From contig CAZBSE010000009.1 of the NCBI GenBank assembly GCA_964494385.1, positions 1 to 58,771 of the forward strand: 58,771 nucleotides of DNA, in the 5' to 3' direction. This stretch comes from CAZBSE01 sp964494385 (GTDB taxonomy: Bacteria; Actinomycetota; Humimicrobiia; Humimicrobiales; Humimicrobiaceae). Each line of letters begins with the position of its first letter. Position 1 is the stretch's first letter. Positions 35,522 through 44,161 of this stretch are shown in pieces. The notes beneath the pieces are model-generated. The model was not told the DNA's origin and did not search any database. It saw nothing but the letters and a program-made list of their open reading frames with translations. The position numbers and the translations under genes are program-made.

Positions 35522-36478
35522 GTGAGAGCGCTTATTACGGGAATTACAGGTCAGGACGGGTCGTACCTGGCTGAATTTTTACTGGATAAGGGATACCAGG
35601 TTTATGGAATGGTCAGGCGTTCATCAGTGGAAAATCTGGATAGGATAGAGCATATAAAAGATAAATTAAAATTTGTTCAGGCTGATCTGCTGGACCAGCT
35701 GTCCATAATAGATGCAATAAAAGAATCAAGGCCCGATGAAATATACAATCTTGGCGCCATGTCATTTGTACCCACTTCATGGAAACAGCCGGTGCTTACC
35801 GGAGAATTTACGGCACTGGGAGTAACCCGGATGCTGGAAGCTGTGAGGCATATGGATAGAAATGTAAAATTTTACCAGGCATCCAGTTCTGAAATGTTCG
35901 GGAAAGTAAGAGAAATTCCCCAGAACGAGAGTACCCCATTTTATCCGCGCAGTCCTTACGGAGTGGCAAAAGTTTACGGGCATTATATGACAGTAAATTA
36001 CAGGGAGAGTTATAATATGTTTGCCTGCAGCGGTATACTTTTTAACCACGAATCTCCCAGACGCGGACTGGAGTTTGTTACCAAGAAAGTAACTTATGGT
36101 GCGGCCAGGATAAAGCTGGGGATGGCTGATAGTTTGTATATGGGTAATTTAGATGCTAAAAGGGATTGGGGATATGCCAGGGATTATATTGAGGCAATGT
36201 GGCTGATGTTGCAGCAGGATAAACCCGAGGATTATGTCATAGGTACGGGAGAGTCACACTCAGTAAGAGAATGGGTTGAAGCTTCTTTTAAGTGTCTAGA
36301 TCTTGACTGGAAGAAATATGTAAAAACTGATAAGGACTTTATCCGTCCGGCCGATGTAGATCTTCTGGTGGGCGATTCTGCCAAAGCCCAAAAAAAGCTG
36401 GGCTGGAAGAACAAGGTTAATTTTGACCAGCTGGTTAAGATTATGGTTGAATATGATTATAATTTTTTAAAAAAATAA
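35522..36478 (+). CDS. gmd: GDP-mannose 4,6-dehydratase
   Basis: A 318-residue SDR with TGITGQDGSYLAEFLLDKGYQVYG, the RRSS loop typical of Gmd, NLGAMSFVPTSW, the SSSEMFG catalytic segment, YGVAK (Tyr and Lys), NHESPRRGLEFVTKK and GNLDAKRDWGYARDY. It converts GDP-D-mannose to GDP-4-keto-6-deoxy-D-mannose; the Rmd-like gene nearby would complete GDP-D-rhamnose. It is a bit shorter than the enterobacterial enzyme (about 370), as are many Gmd proteins of other bacteria. GTG 35522 has AAGAGGGG upstream. Confidence 0.93.
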   Translation: MRALITGITGQDGSYLAEFLLDKGYQVYGMVRRSSVENLDRIEHIKDKLKFVQADLLDQLSIIDAIKESRPDEIYNLGAMSFVPTSWKQPVLTGEFTALGVTRMLEAVRHMDRNVKFYQASSSEMFGKVREIPQNESTPFYPRSPYGVAKVYGHYMTVNYRESYNMFACSGILFNHESPRRGLEFVTKKVTYGAARIKLGMADSLYMGNLDAKRDWGYARDYIEAMWLMLQQDKPEDYVIGTGESHSVREWVEASFKCLDLDWKKYVKTDKDFIRPADVDLLVGDSAKAQKKLGWKNKVNFDQLVKIMVEYDYNFLKK

Positions 36479-36512
36479 ATTTAACAATAAATTATTAATG
36501 GAGTCGAATTTA

Positions 36513-37958
36513 ATGGAAGGAAAATCGATAAAGTTTGGGACTGACGGATGGAGAGGCATCATAGCCGATGATTTTACTGTTGAAGGAGTAAGAATTGTCT
36601 CTCAGGGTGTCAGTAATTATATTATAAAAAAGCTGGGAAGCAGTAGAAAACCGGAAGTAGTGATAGGATATGACTCCAGGTTCATATCTGAAAGGTTTGC
36701 CCTGGAAGCTGCAGAAATCTTCATTCTAAATAATATCAGGGTTTATTTTTCTGATAGGATCATACCCACACCTGTTCTTTCCTATGCTGTGGTTGAGAAG
36801 AAAGCTGATCTTGGAATAATGATTACCGCAAGCCACAATCCTTATTATTATAATGGTTATAAAATTAAAGGCCCATTTGGCGGATCGGCCACCATGGATA
36901 TAATAACCGAGGTCGAGAAAGAAATCAGTGAAGTTCTTGGCAATACGAAAAATTATGAAAAATATTTGCATTCTAAAGCCGCAGGAAATCCCGATATGGA
37001 AAGGGTTGATTTTTTGTCAGCTTATGAAAAGAATCTCCTTAGTAAAGTTGATACAGACATTATAAAAGGTTTTAAATTCAATTTGCTGCTTGAGCCTATG
37101 TATGGGGCGGCCCAGGGAATATATAAGAAGATTATCCAGAAATTCGGCTCTGAAAATGTTATGGAAATACATTCGGATTTGAATCCCGGCTTTGGTGGCA
37201 TAAATCCCGAACCCATCGGAAATAATCTTAACCAGGCGGTAAGTGCCCTAAAGAAGAATAAATGTAAACTAGCCATCTGCCTGGATGGTGATGGGGACAG
37301 AATTGCCGCTCTGGGGGAAAATGGTAATTATATCAGCTCGCATCATATGTTTGCCATAGTATTGTGGTATCTGGCCTGCAGGAAGAAAATGAAGGGAAGG
37401 GTGGTAAAATCGGTAAATCTTTCCTCTATAGTGGACAGGATATGCTTAAAATATAATCTTGAACTGGTTACTACTCCGGTAGGTTTCAAGTACATAGCCG
37501 AAGAAATTTTAAAAGGCGGAGTTATTATGGGCGGTGAAGAAAGCGGAGGCCTCTGGGCGGGAGGAGATTTTCCCGAGAGAGATGGGATGATGATGGGCCT
37601 GAAGCTTATAGAGATAATATGCAGCACCGGTATGACCGTAAACCAGATACTGGAAAGAATTTATAGCCAGTTTGGATATTTTGTTTTTAACAGGATTGAT
37701 TATAAGATTGATTTGAAGCAGAAAGAAAACCTAAAGTCTCTGCTGGAAAAAGGTATTCCGGGAATTTTAAAGAAAGCCGGCGTCGGAAGGACCGTTAATA
37801 TAGATGGTTATAAATATATTATGGAAGATGGAAGCTGGGTTATGATAAGGCCGTCAGGAACAGAGGCAGTGGTAAGATTATATGCAGAAGGTGAGAGCAG
37901 CAAAAAAGTAAGCTTTCTTCAGAAACTGGGAAAGGAAGTTATAGACAGCGTTTTTTAA
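36513..37958 (+). CDS. manB: Phosphomannomutase/phosphoglucomutase
   Basis: A phosphohexomutase (481 residues from ATG 36513) interconverting mannose or glucose 6- and 1-phosphates. Motifs: FGTDGWRG, TASHNP with the phospho-serine at 107, DGDGDR (metal), GGEESGG (sugar) and RPSGTE (phosphate). A GGAG lies 9 bases before ATG 36513; an earlier in-frame ATG at 36498 has no ribosome site. It is followed by the isomerase that makes its substrate, the same pairing seen in actinobacterial manB loci. Confidence 0.92.
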   Translation: MEGKSIKFGTDGWRGIIADDFTVEGVRIVSQGVSNYIIKKLGSSRKPEVVIGYDSRFISERFALEAAEIFILNNIRVYFSDRIIPTPVLSYAVVEKKADLGIMITASHNPYYYNGYKIKGPFGGSATMDIITEVEKEISEVLGNTKNYEKYLHSKAAGNPDMERVDFLSAYEKNLLSKVDTDIIKGFKFNLLLEPMYGAAQGIYKKIIQKFGSENVMEIHSDLNPGFGGINPEPIGNNLNQAVSALKKNKCKLAICLDGDGDRIAALGENGNYISSHHMFAIVLWYLACRKKMKGRVVKSVNLSSIVDRICLKYNLELVTTPVGFKYIAEEILKGGVIMGGEESGGLWAGGDFPERDGMMMGLKLIEIICSTGMTVNQILERIYSQFGYFVFNRIDYKIDLKQKENLKSLLEKGIPGILKKAGVGRTVNIDGYKYIMEDGSWVMIRPSGTEAVVRLYAEGESSKKVSFLQKLGKEVIDSVF

Positions 37959-38015
37959 AATGCAAGCATATGGCTGAAAAACAGCGTTTAAGGTAATTTT
38001 GGGAGGATACGGACT

Positions 38016-39083
38016 ATGAATATTTTAGATGATATGAACAGAATAAAAGAAATTGATAAGAATGGTATACTGAAAGTCGAAGAGGATTTTTACCAGCAGC
38101 TGCTTGATGCAAGGGAAATCATACAGAATGCTGATCTTAGTGAAGTAAGAAAGAAAAATAACGGGATTGCTTTTTTAGGGATGGGAGGATCAGGGTTTGC
38201 CGGAGATATCATTAAAGCTCTTATAAAAGATGATATAAATATACCGGTTGAAATCGTAAAAGGATATAAGCTGCCCGCTTTTATAAAAAGTAACTGGCTG
38301 GTAGTTGCTGTAAGTTATTCCGGTGATACCGAAGAAACAATTTCCGCAGCCAACCAGGCACTGGAGCGGAAATGCGAGACTCTTATTATCTGCTCCGGAG
38401 GGAAGCTTGAGGGTATCGGCAGGAGAGAAAGTAAAGTCGTAATAAAAATACCCCCGAAACTGCAGCCCAGGGGTGCCATTGGCTATTTGTTTTTACCTGC
38501 ATATCTGGCTCTGGACAAACTTGGTCTTATAAAAGTGAATTCTGCAGATATAGAAGAGGCTACGAATTTAATAAAGCTGAAAGCCGTACTTTACAGCAGG
38601 AAAAACAGCAGTGACAGGAATCCTGCAAAGAAGCTGGCTTTAAAAATTTCAGACCGTCTGCCTATAATATACGGGACGGAAGGACTTTTAACTGCAGTCA
38701 GCTATAGATTAAAGTGTGAGATTAATGAGAATTCAAAAACTCCCTGCTGGTGCAATAATTTTCCGGAATTAAACCATAACGAAATTGTCGGCTGGGAAAG
38801 GTTGAAAGATATAACTAAAAAATTCATACTCCTGATTTTCAGGGAGAAAGATGAGACAGCAAGAGTAAAAAAACGTATCGATGTGACTATAAATATTATT
38901 AAGGAAAATATAGGAGAGATTATAGAAATACAGGTGGAGGGGAAATCGAAACTGGCAAGAGCATTATCGACGATATATCTGGGAGATATGGCCAGTGTAT
39001 ATCTGGCGCTGCTGGCAGGCGTGGATCCTACCCCGGTAGAAAAAATAAAGATACTAAAAGAAGAGCTTGAAAAATTAAATTAA
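38016..39083 (+). CDS. Bifunctional phosphoglucose/phosphomannose isomerase (SIS domain)
   Basis: A 355-residue protein with two SIS folds: FLGMGGSGFAGDI, then VAVSYSGDTEETISA, then a second domain from PIIYGTEGLL with KTPCWCNNFPELNHNEIVGW and a conserved VDPTPVEKI ending. This is the archaeal/actinobacterial isomerase type that uses both glucose- and mannose-6-phosphate, linking fructose-6-phosphate to mannose synthesis. It replaces a classical ManA, none of which is in the window. GGGAGGAT precedes ATG 38016. Upstream manB and downstream ahcY follow the actinobacterial order. Confidence 0.9.
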   Translation: MNILDDMNRIKEIDKNGILKVEEDFYQQLLDAREIIQNADLSEVRKKNNGIAFLGMGGSGFAGDIIKALIKDDINIPVEIVKGYKLPAFIKSNWLVVAVSYSGDTEETISAANQALERKCETLIICSGGKLEGIGRRESKVVIKIPPKLQPRGAIGYLFLPAYLALDKLGLIKVNSADIEEATNLIKLKAVLYSRKNSSDRNPAKKLALKISDRLPIIYGTEGLLTAVSYRLKCEINENSKTPCWCNNFPELNHNEIVGWERLKDITKKFILLIFREKDETARVKKRIDVTINIIKENIGEIIEIQVEGKSKLARALSTIYLGDMASVYLALLAGVDPTPVEKIKILKEELEKLN

Positions 39084-39114
39084 AAATAAAAAAAGTGCAG
39101 AAAGGGAAATTTTA

Positions 39115-40371
39115 ATGGATTTTGATCTAAAAGATATCAATTTAGCCAAAGAGGGTAAAAATAAAATAGAATGGGCCGCCAGGGAAATGCCGGTTCTTAA
39201 AGGCATAAGGAAAGATTTTTCGAAACACAAACCTCTTAAAAACCTTGCAATAGGAGCGTGCCTGCATGTTACATCAGAAACTGCAAATCTTATGATTACC
39301 TTAAAAGAAGGTGGAGCCAGCGTAGCTTTATGTGCCTCCAATCCCTTAAGCACCCAGGATGATGTGGCGGCTTCACTGGTCAAAGATTTTAAAATTGAGG
39401 TATTTGCCATAAAGGGTGAAGATAACAAAACATACTACAGGCATATAAACAGTGTTCTTGACAGAGGGCCCCGTATTACAATGGATGATGGAGCGGATTT
39501 GATTTCTACCATTCATAGCAGCAGGAGGGAACTGCTGAAAAGTGTATATGGCGGCACAGAAGAGACCACTACAGGAGTAATCAGGCTTAAAAGTATGGAA
39601 AAAAAGGGTGTACTTTATTACCCTATTATTGCCGTAAATGATGCCAAAACCAAACATTTTTTTGATAACCGTTACGGAACAGGTCAGAGTACCATTGATG
39701 GAATCTTAAGAGCCACTAATATCCTGCTTGCAGGTAAAAAATTTGTGGTGGCGGGTTATGGATGGTGCGGAAGAGGAGTAGCCATGAGAGCAAAGGGAAT
39801 GGGGTCTTCGGTGATAATAATGGAAGTGGACCCCTTAAAGGCACTGGAAGCCAAGCTGGATGGATTTGATGTGATGGATTCCGAAAAAGCGGCAAAAGTG
39901 GGAGACATTTTTTTATCTGTCAGCGGTAATAAAAATGTAATAAGTAAGGAAATTCTAGCCAGCTGCAGGGATAATGTGATCCTGGCCAATTCCGGCCATT
40001 TTAATGTTGAGATTGATCTGGATTACCTGAAGGCAAACAGCACGAAAAAAAGGAAAGTGAGGCCCTTTGTTGAAGAATATCTTATGAAAGACGGAAGGAA
40101 ATTGTATGTCATTGCCGAGGGAAGACTGGTAAATCTAAGTGCCGCCGAGGGCCATCCTGCCAGTGTTATGGACATGAGTTTTGCAAACCAGGCTTTGAGT
40201 GCCAAGTATATTCTTGAAAACAGCGGGGATCTTTTAAAAAAGGTTTACACGGTACCTGAAAAGATTGACAGTAAAATAGCGGAACTTAAACTGAAAAGCA
40301 TGGGAGTAAAAATAGATAAATTAACCGATGAGCAGGAGAAATATCTTAGTTCATGGGAAATAGGAACTTAA
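39115..40371 (+). CDS. ahcY: S-adenosylhomocysteine hydrolase
   Basis: A 418-residue NAD-dependent enzyme cleaving SAH to adenosine and homocysteine. Visible are the N-terminal substrate half (GACLHVTSETANLMITLKEGGA, CASNPLSTQDDVAA), AVNDAKTKHFFDNRYGTGQS with catalytic residues, the NAD loop VVAGYGWCGRGVAMRAKGMG, NSGHFN, and AEGHPASVMDMSF. The length and the absence of the long insert match the shorter bacterial/archaeal type; the usual KYRY-like end is replaced by SSWEIGT. It overlaps mtnA by 19 bases. Confidence 0.95.
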   Translation: MDFDLKDINLAKEGKNKIEWAAREMPVLKGIRKDFSKHKPLKNLAIGACLHVTSETANLMITLKEGGASVALCASNPLSTQDDVAASLVKDFKIEVFAIKGEDNKTYYRHINSVLDRGPRITMDDGADLISTIHSSRRELLKSVYGGTEETTTGVIRLKSMEKKGVLYYPIIAVNDAKTKHFFDNRYGTGQSTIDGILRATNILLAGKKFVVAGYGWCGRGVAMRAKGMGSSVIIMEVDPLKALEAKLDGFDVMDSEKAAKVGDIFLSVSGNKNVISKEILASCRDNVILANSGHFNVEIDLDYLKANSTKKRKVRPFVEEYLMKDGRKLYVIAEGRLVNLSAAEGHPASVMDMSFANQALSAKYILENSGDLLKKVYTVPEKIDSKIAELKLKSMGVKIDKLTDEQEKYLSSWEIGT

Positions 40372-41483
40372 ATCCTTATACAAAGGAAAAAAGAGTAAGC
40401 CCCCTTATATGGGAAGGATCGTTTCTAAGATTACTGGATCAGAGGAAACTTCCCTTCAAGGAGGTATATATAAATTGCAGGACAGTCGGCAGCGTAGCGG
40501 AGGCTATTAAAACTATGGTGGTGAGAGGAGCACCTGCAATCGGTGTTACCGCAGGTTACGGCACTGCACTGGCTGCTTTAAGATTTAACGGGAAAGACAG
40601 GCAAAAATTTACCAATCATATAAATGAAAGTATAAAATTGCTTTCCGAAACCAGGCCAACGGCTATAAATTTATTCTGGGCACTGGACAGAATGAAAAGA
40701 ACTTTGGATAATGCCGGAAATCTGGAAGTCAGCAGGATTAAAAGTAAATTAATAGCGGAAGCTGAGGAAATTGAAAAGCAGGATCTGGAGGTTAACCTCA
40801 AAATTGGCCAAAACGGGAAAGAAATCTTCAGGGAAAGTAAATCTGAAATTAAAATCCTTACCCACTGTAATGCAGGAGCACTTGCAACTTCCGGTTATGG
40901 AACCGCACTTGCCGTGATAAGAAGCTTAAATGCAGAAGGAAGAGTGGCAAATGTAATAGTAGATGAAACCAGGCCGTTTCTCCAGGGGGCAAGACTTACT
41001 GCATGGGAACTTCATAAGGAAAAAATTCCTTTTTTCATTATATCTGATAATATGGCAGGATATTTTATGTCAAGAGGAGATGTTGATGCGGTACTGGTAG
41101 GCGCAGACAGAATAGCTTCAAACGGGGATACCGCAAATAAAATAGGAACATTGAGTCTGTCTATCCTTGCCGGGTATTACAAAATACCGTTTTATGTCGC
41201 CGCTCCTATCTCAACTGTTGATATAAAAATGAAAAGCGGAGATAATATTCCTATTGAGTACAGGGATGGGAATGAAATGAGAGAAATTCTGGGAAAAACT
41301 ATTATTCCCCAGTTTATGGCAGTAAAAAATCCGGCTTTTGATGTTACTCCTACGGACAATATAACTGCAATAATAACTGAAGAAGGAGTGATCTATCCTC
41401 CTTACAAAAAGAGTATCGGCAAATTTTTTAAAACTGGTGGTCATACGATAAAAGAGGTAAACAACTCCGATGGAAAAAAATAA
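40353..41483 (+). CDS. mtnA: Methylthioribose-1-phosphate isomerase
   Basis: A 376-residue eIF2B-like isomerase for the ring opening of methylthioribose-1-phosphate in methionine salvage. Catalytic Cys172 lies in THCNAGALAT and the Asp in VGADRIASNGDTANKIGT; RGAPAIGVTAGYG binds the phosphate. The N-terminus overlaps ahcY, so both sulfur-nucleoside recycling enzymes are coupled. No MTA phosphorylase or later salvage gene is nearby; use of 5'-deoxyribose-1-phosphate is an alternative. An AGGAG lies about 14 bases before ATG 40353. Confidence 0.92.
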   Translation: MGNRNLNPYTKEKRVSPLIWEGSFLRLLDQRKLPFKEVYINCRTVGSVAEAIKTMVVRGAPAIGVTAGYGTALAALRFNGKDRQKFTNHINESIKLLSETRPTAINLFWALDRMKRTLDNAGNLEVSRIKSKLIAEAEEIEKQDLEVNLKIGQNGKEIFRESKSEIKILTHCNAGALATSGYGTALAVIRSLNAEGRVANVIVDETRPFLQGARLTAWELHKEKIPFFIISDNMAGYFMSRGDVDAVLVGADRIASNGDTANKIGTLSLSILAGYYKIPFYVAAPISTVDIKMKSGDNIPIEYRDGNEMREILGKTIIPQFMAVKNPAFDVTPTDNITAIITEEGVIYPPYKKSIGKFFKTGGHTIKEVNNSDGKK

Positions 41484-42606
41484 GGCCATGGTGCTGGCTG
41501 CAGGTCTGGGAACCAGGCTGAGGCCACTGACAGACTTGATCTCCAAACCAATGGCGCCTATAGTAAACAGACCGGTTATGGAGCATATTATAAGACTTCT
41601 GGCCAAGCATAAATTTACCAGTATTGTCTGTAATCTGCACTGGTATCCGGATGAGATAAAAAATTATTTTGGCGATGGGTCAAAATGGGGAGTAGATATA
41701 GTTTATTCATACGAGAAAGAACTGCTGGGTACCGCAGGGGGTGTGAAAAATGTAGAAGATTTTTTTGGAGACAGCACCTTTCTGGTTATAAGCGGTGATG
41801 CTCTGACAGATATTGATTTAACCAGAGCGGTTGAATCTCACAAACAAAAAACAGGCATAGCCACGATTATTTTAACTGAAGTTGAAGATACTTCACGTTA
41901 TGGAGCAGTACTGCTGGATAACAATAAAAGGGTAAAAGGATTTCAAGAAAAACCCTTAAGCGGAGTTGCAGAATCAAATCTTGCAAACAGCGGGATATAT
42001 ATTTTTGAATCCGGCGTATTTGATTATTTGCCTCCCAAAGGAACTTTTTATGATTTTGGTGAGAATCTTTTTCCTGATCTGTTAAATAGAGATGTTCCGT
42101 ATTATGGCTATAGCCATAATCAATACTGGAACGATGTTGGAAGTCTGGATGAATACCAACAAGGCAATTTTGATGCGCTTGAAGGTAAGGTTAAAGTCAG
42201 CATTCCCGGGGAAAAGATCAAAGAAGGTGTCTGGGTAGGAAAAAACTGCAAGATCCAGGAGGGAGTTATAATAACCCCCCCGGTATGTATCGGAGATAAT
42301 TGTACCATCAAGAAAGATGCAAAACTTTTTGGCCCCATAATCCTGGGCAGCAATACCATAGTTGATGAAAGAGCGGTCCTGTACAGGGGAATAAAGTGGG
42401 GCAGCGGCTATATAGGTAAAGATGCCTCTCTTATAGGAGCAATTATAGGATATGATACCAAAATAAAAGATAAGGCTTCGATTTTAGAAAAAGCGGTGAT
42501 AGGTTCTAAAAGCGTTATAAAGGATGGAATAAAAATCCATCCCAGCGTAAAAATAATGTCCAATGAAATAATTGATATTGATACCAAAAATACCAGAGAA
42601 AATTAA
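41470..42606 (+). CDS. Mannose-1-phosphate guanylyltransferase-like NDP-sugar pyrophosphorylase (second copy)
   Basis: A 378-residue paralogue of the protein at 34362: LAAGLGTRLRPLT, SKPMAPIVNRP, LLGTAGGVKN, ISGDALTDID, QEKPLSG, YWNDVGSLDEY and a C-terminal beta-helix with VWVGKNCKI and IGDNCTIKK turns. It overlaps mtnA by 14 bases. In actinobacteria a manC/gmp-type gene sits in this operon, so it may be the housekeeping GDP-mannose enzyme while the other copy is glycan-locus specific. Substrate is inferred. Confidence 0.83.
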   Translation: MEKNKAMVLAAGLGTRLRPLTDLISKPMAPIVNRPVMEHIIRLLAKHKFTSIVCNLHWYPDEIKNYFGDGSKWGVDIVYSYEKELLGTAGGVKNVEDFFGDSTFLVISGDALTDIDLTRAVESHKQKTGIATIILTEVEDTSRYGAVLLDNNKRVKGFQEKPLSGVAESNLANSGIYIFESGVFDYLPPKGTFYDFGENLFPDLLNRDVPYYGYSHNQYWNDVGSLDEYQQGNFDALEGKVKVSIPGEKIKEGVWVGKNCKIQEGVIITPPVCIGDNCTIKKDAKLFGPIILGSNTIVDERAVLYRGIKWGSGYIGKDASLIGAIIGYDTKIKDKASILEKAVIGSKSVIKDGIKIHPSVKIMSNEIIDIDTKNTREN

Positions 42607-42613
42607 TAATAAT

Positions 42614-43282
42614 TTGATAAATATTTTTAGAGATATTATCATTCCACCCATATGTGCCGTTTGCGGGAAACTTAATCCCGAATTATTATGCCGGCAGTGC
42701 AGATCTGAGATTGAAGAAATAGGTGAAAAAATATGTAAATACTGCGGCAGGCCGCTGTCAGGAGCTGATAACGGCAGCAGTAGGTGCAATTATTGCAGGG
42801 ATGGAGATTTTGGTTTTTACAGACACAGGAGCTTTGCCGTGTATAAAGGAGAGATAAGAAAAATAATAAGGAAATATAAATATAACAGGATATGTGCTTT
42901 AAAGGAAGTAATGGCCGCTTTTTTAAAGCAAACTTATATTAGAAATTACATGCTTGAAAAAATTGACTACATGGATACTGTACCGGGCGAACATATGGAA
43001 GACTTGTGCGGATCACTATCAAAGCTTATTGGAATCCCTTTTGCAGGCAATATATTGAAAATAAGAAAGATTCTGAAGCAGCAGGGTCTTAATTCCGTTC
43101 AGAGGAGAGGTAATATAAAGGGAGCATTCAAAGTTAAAAACTGTCTGCAGGCCAAGGGGAAAAATCTGATGCTGGTAGATGACGTCTGGACCACCGGGAG
43201 CACATTAAACGAGATTGCCGGTGTTCTAAAGAGTGCCGGTGCGGAGAAAATTTATTTATTAACTTTGGCCAGGGGAATATAA
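42614..43282 (+). CDS. comF: ComF-family phosphoribosyltransferase-like protein
   Basis: About 222 residues. An N-terminal zinc-ribbon pair (CAVC...CRQC and CKYC...CNYC) and a PRPP-binding loop LMLVDDVWTTGSTL near the C-terminus, with QRRGNIKGAF before it, identify ComF/GntX. The central VPVPLHxxRxxxRGFNQ block of the family is shortened to DTVPGEHMEDLCG, so the second conserved motif is missing. TTG 42614 suits the family start; TTG 42572, overlapping the previous gene by 35 bases, would add 14 residues. It is next to hpf and secA as in actinobacteria. A role in DNA uptake is only a family tradition. Confidence 0.85.
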   Translation: MINIFRDIIIPPICAVCGKLNPELLCRQCRSEIEEIGEKICKYCGRPLSGADNGSSRCNYCRDGDFGFYRHRSFAVYKGEIRKIIRKYKYNRICALKEVMAAFLKQTYIRNYMLEKIDYMDTVPGEHMEDLCGSLSKLIGIPFAGNILKIRKILKQQGLNSVQRRGNIKGAFKVKNCLQAKGKNLMLVDDVWTTGSTLNEIAGVLKSAGAEKIYLLTLARGI

Positions 43283-43287
43283 TTAAT

Positions 43288-43503
43288 ATGGCGGGATTTA
43301 AAGGAACAGTAAAATGGTTTAGTCCGGAGAACGGATTTGGTTTTATAGAAGCGGAATTGAAAGAAATTGGAGATATTTTTGTAAATTTTTCCTCCATACA
43401 GTCTGACGGATTTAAAACGTTAAAGAAGGGACAGAGAGTGGAATTTGAGTTTGAAAAAGATGAGAGAGGGAAAATAGCAAAAAAAGTAAGGATAATAAAT
43501 TAA
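43288..43503 (+). CDS. Cold-shock-domain protein
   Basis: A 71-residue OB-fold RNA/DNA-binding protein with the two RNP motifs KWFSPENGFGFI and DIFVNFSSI. It is slightly diverged: the usual K-G-[FY]-GFI is ENGFGFI and the acidic insert ELKEIG sits before RNP2. It starts 5 bases after the ComF stop, so it is likely part of the same operon, and may act as a single-strand RNA chaperone. Confidence 0.9.
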   Translation: MAGFKGTVKWFSPENGFGFIEAELKEIGDIFVNFSSIQSDGFKTLKKGQRVEFEFEKDERGKIAKKVRIIN

Positions 43504-43571
43504 TAATTTATCCTGCAAACAGATGCTTTAGCATAAGTTTTTTAATAAATTAGCATCAAGGAGGAGATAGA

Positions 43572-44138
43572 GTGGAGTTTATTATAAAAAGCAGAAATAT
43601 TGAGCTGGATGAGAAGATACGAAACTACACAGGTAGAAAAATTAAAGATAAAATTGTAAAGATTCTGGATAAGATAATAAAGCTGGAAGTTAAATTCATA
43701 TTTGAAAAAAATCCAAGGATCAATTTAAATAACCTGGTAGAAGTAACTGTATTTACAGCAGGCACGGTTATCAGGGCAACTGATTCCGGAGCCGATGTTT
43801 TCGAGGCTGTGGATAAAGTCAGTGGTAAACTGGAAAGACAGGTGAAAAAATATAAGGAAAAATTAATAAGCAGAGGGAGAAAGAACAGTAATTTAAAAGA
43901 AATTAAAAAATTTGAAACTGATAAAGCCGGACCGGAGAGATTTAATGGCGGCACAGGTGAGATGATAGTAAAGATTAAAACTTTTACTTTAAAGCCGGTA
44001 ACTCCGGAGGAGGCAGTACTGCAGATGGAACTGCTGGGCCATGATTTTTTTGTTTTTGTTAATTCAGAAACCGGGAGAACTGCAGTAGTATACCGCAGGA
44101 AAGATAAAAATTATGGATTAATAGAACCAACTATATAA
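43572..44138 (+). CDS. hpf: Ribosome hibernation promoting factor, long form
   Basis: A 188-residue long-type HPF: an N-terminal RaiA/YfiA ribosome-binding domain (1-105), a linker, and a C-terminal dimerisation domain (IVKIKTFTLKPVTPEEAVLQMELLGHDFFVF). It dimerises 70S ribosomes into inactive 100S particles in slow growth. GTG 43572 is preceded by a very strong AAGGAGGAG. It sits directly upstream of secA, as in Actinomycetota and Bacillota. Confidence 0.94.
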   Translation: MEFIIKSRNIELDEKIRNYTGRKIKDKIVKILDKIIKLEVKFIFEKNPRINLNNLVEVTVFTAGTVIRATDSGADVFEAVDKVSGKLERQVKKYKEKLISRGRKNSNLKEIKKFETDKAGPERFNGGTGEMIVKIKTFTLKPVTPEEAVLQMELLGHDFFVFVNSETGRTAVVYRRKDKNYGLIEPTI

Positions 44139-44161
44139 TGAATAGGGCAGGGTATATATAA

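Noticed and set aside
43504..43571. GATGCT/AGCATC inverted repeat before hpf as a terminator
   Set aside because: The arms are only six bases and no T-tract follows, and both genes are in the same orientation with a strong ribosome site next to it.
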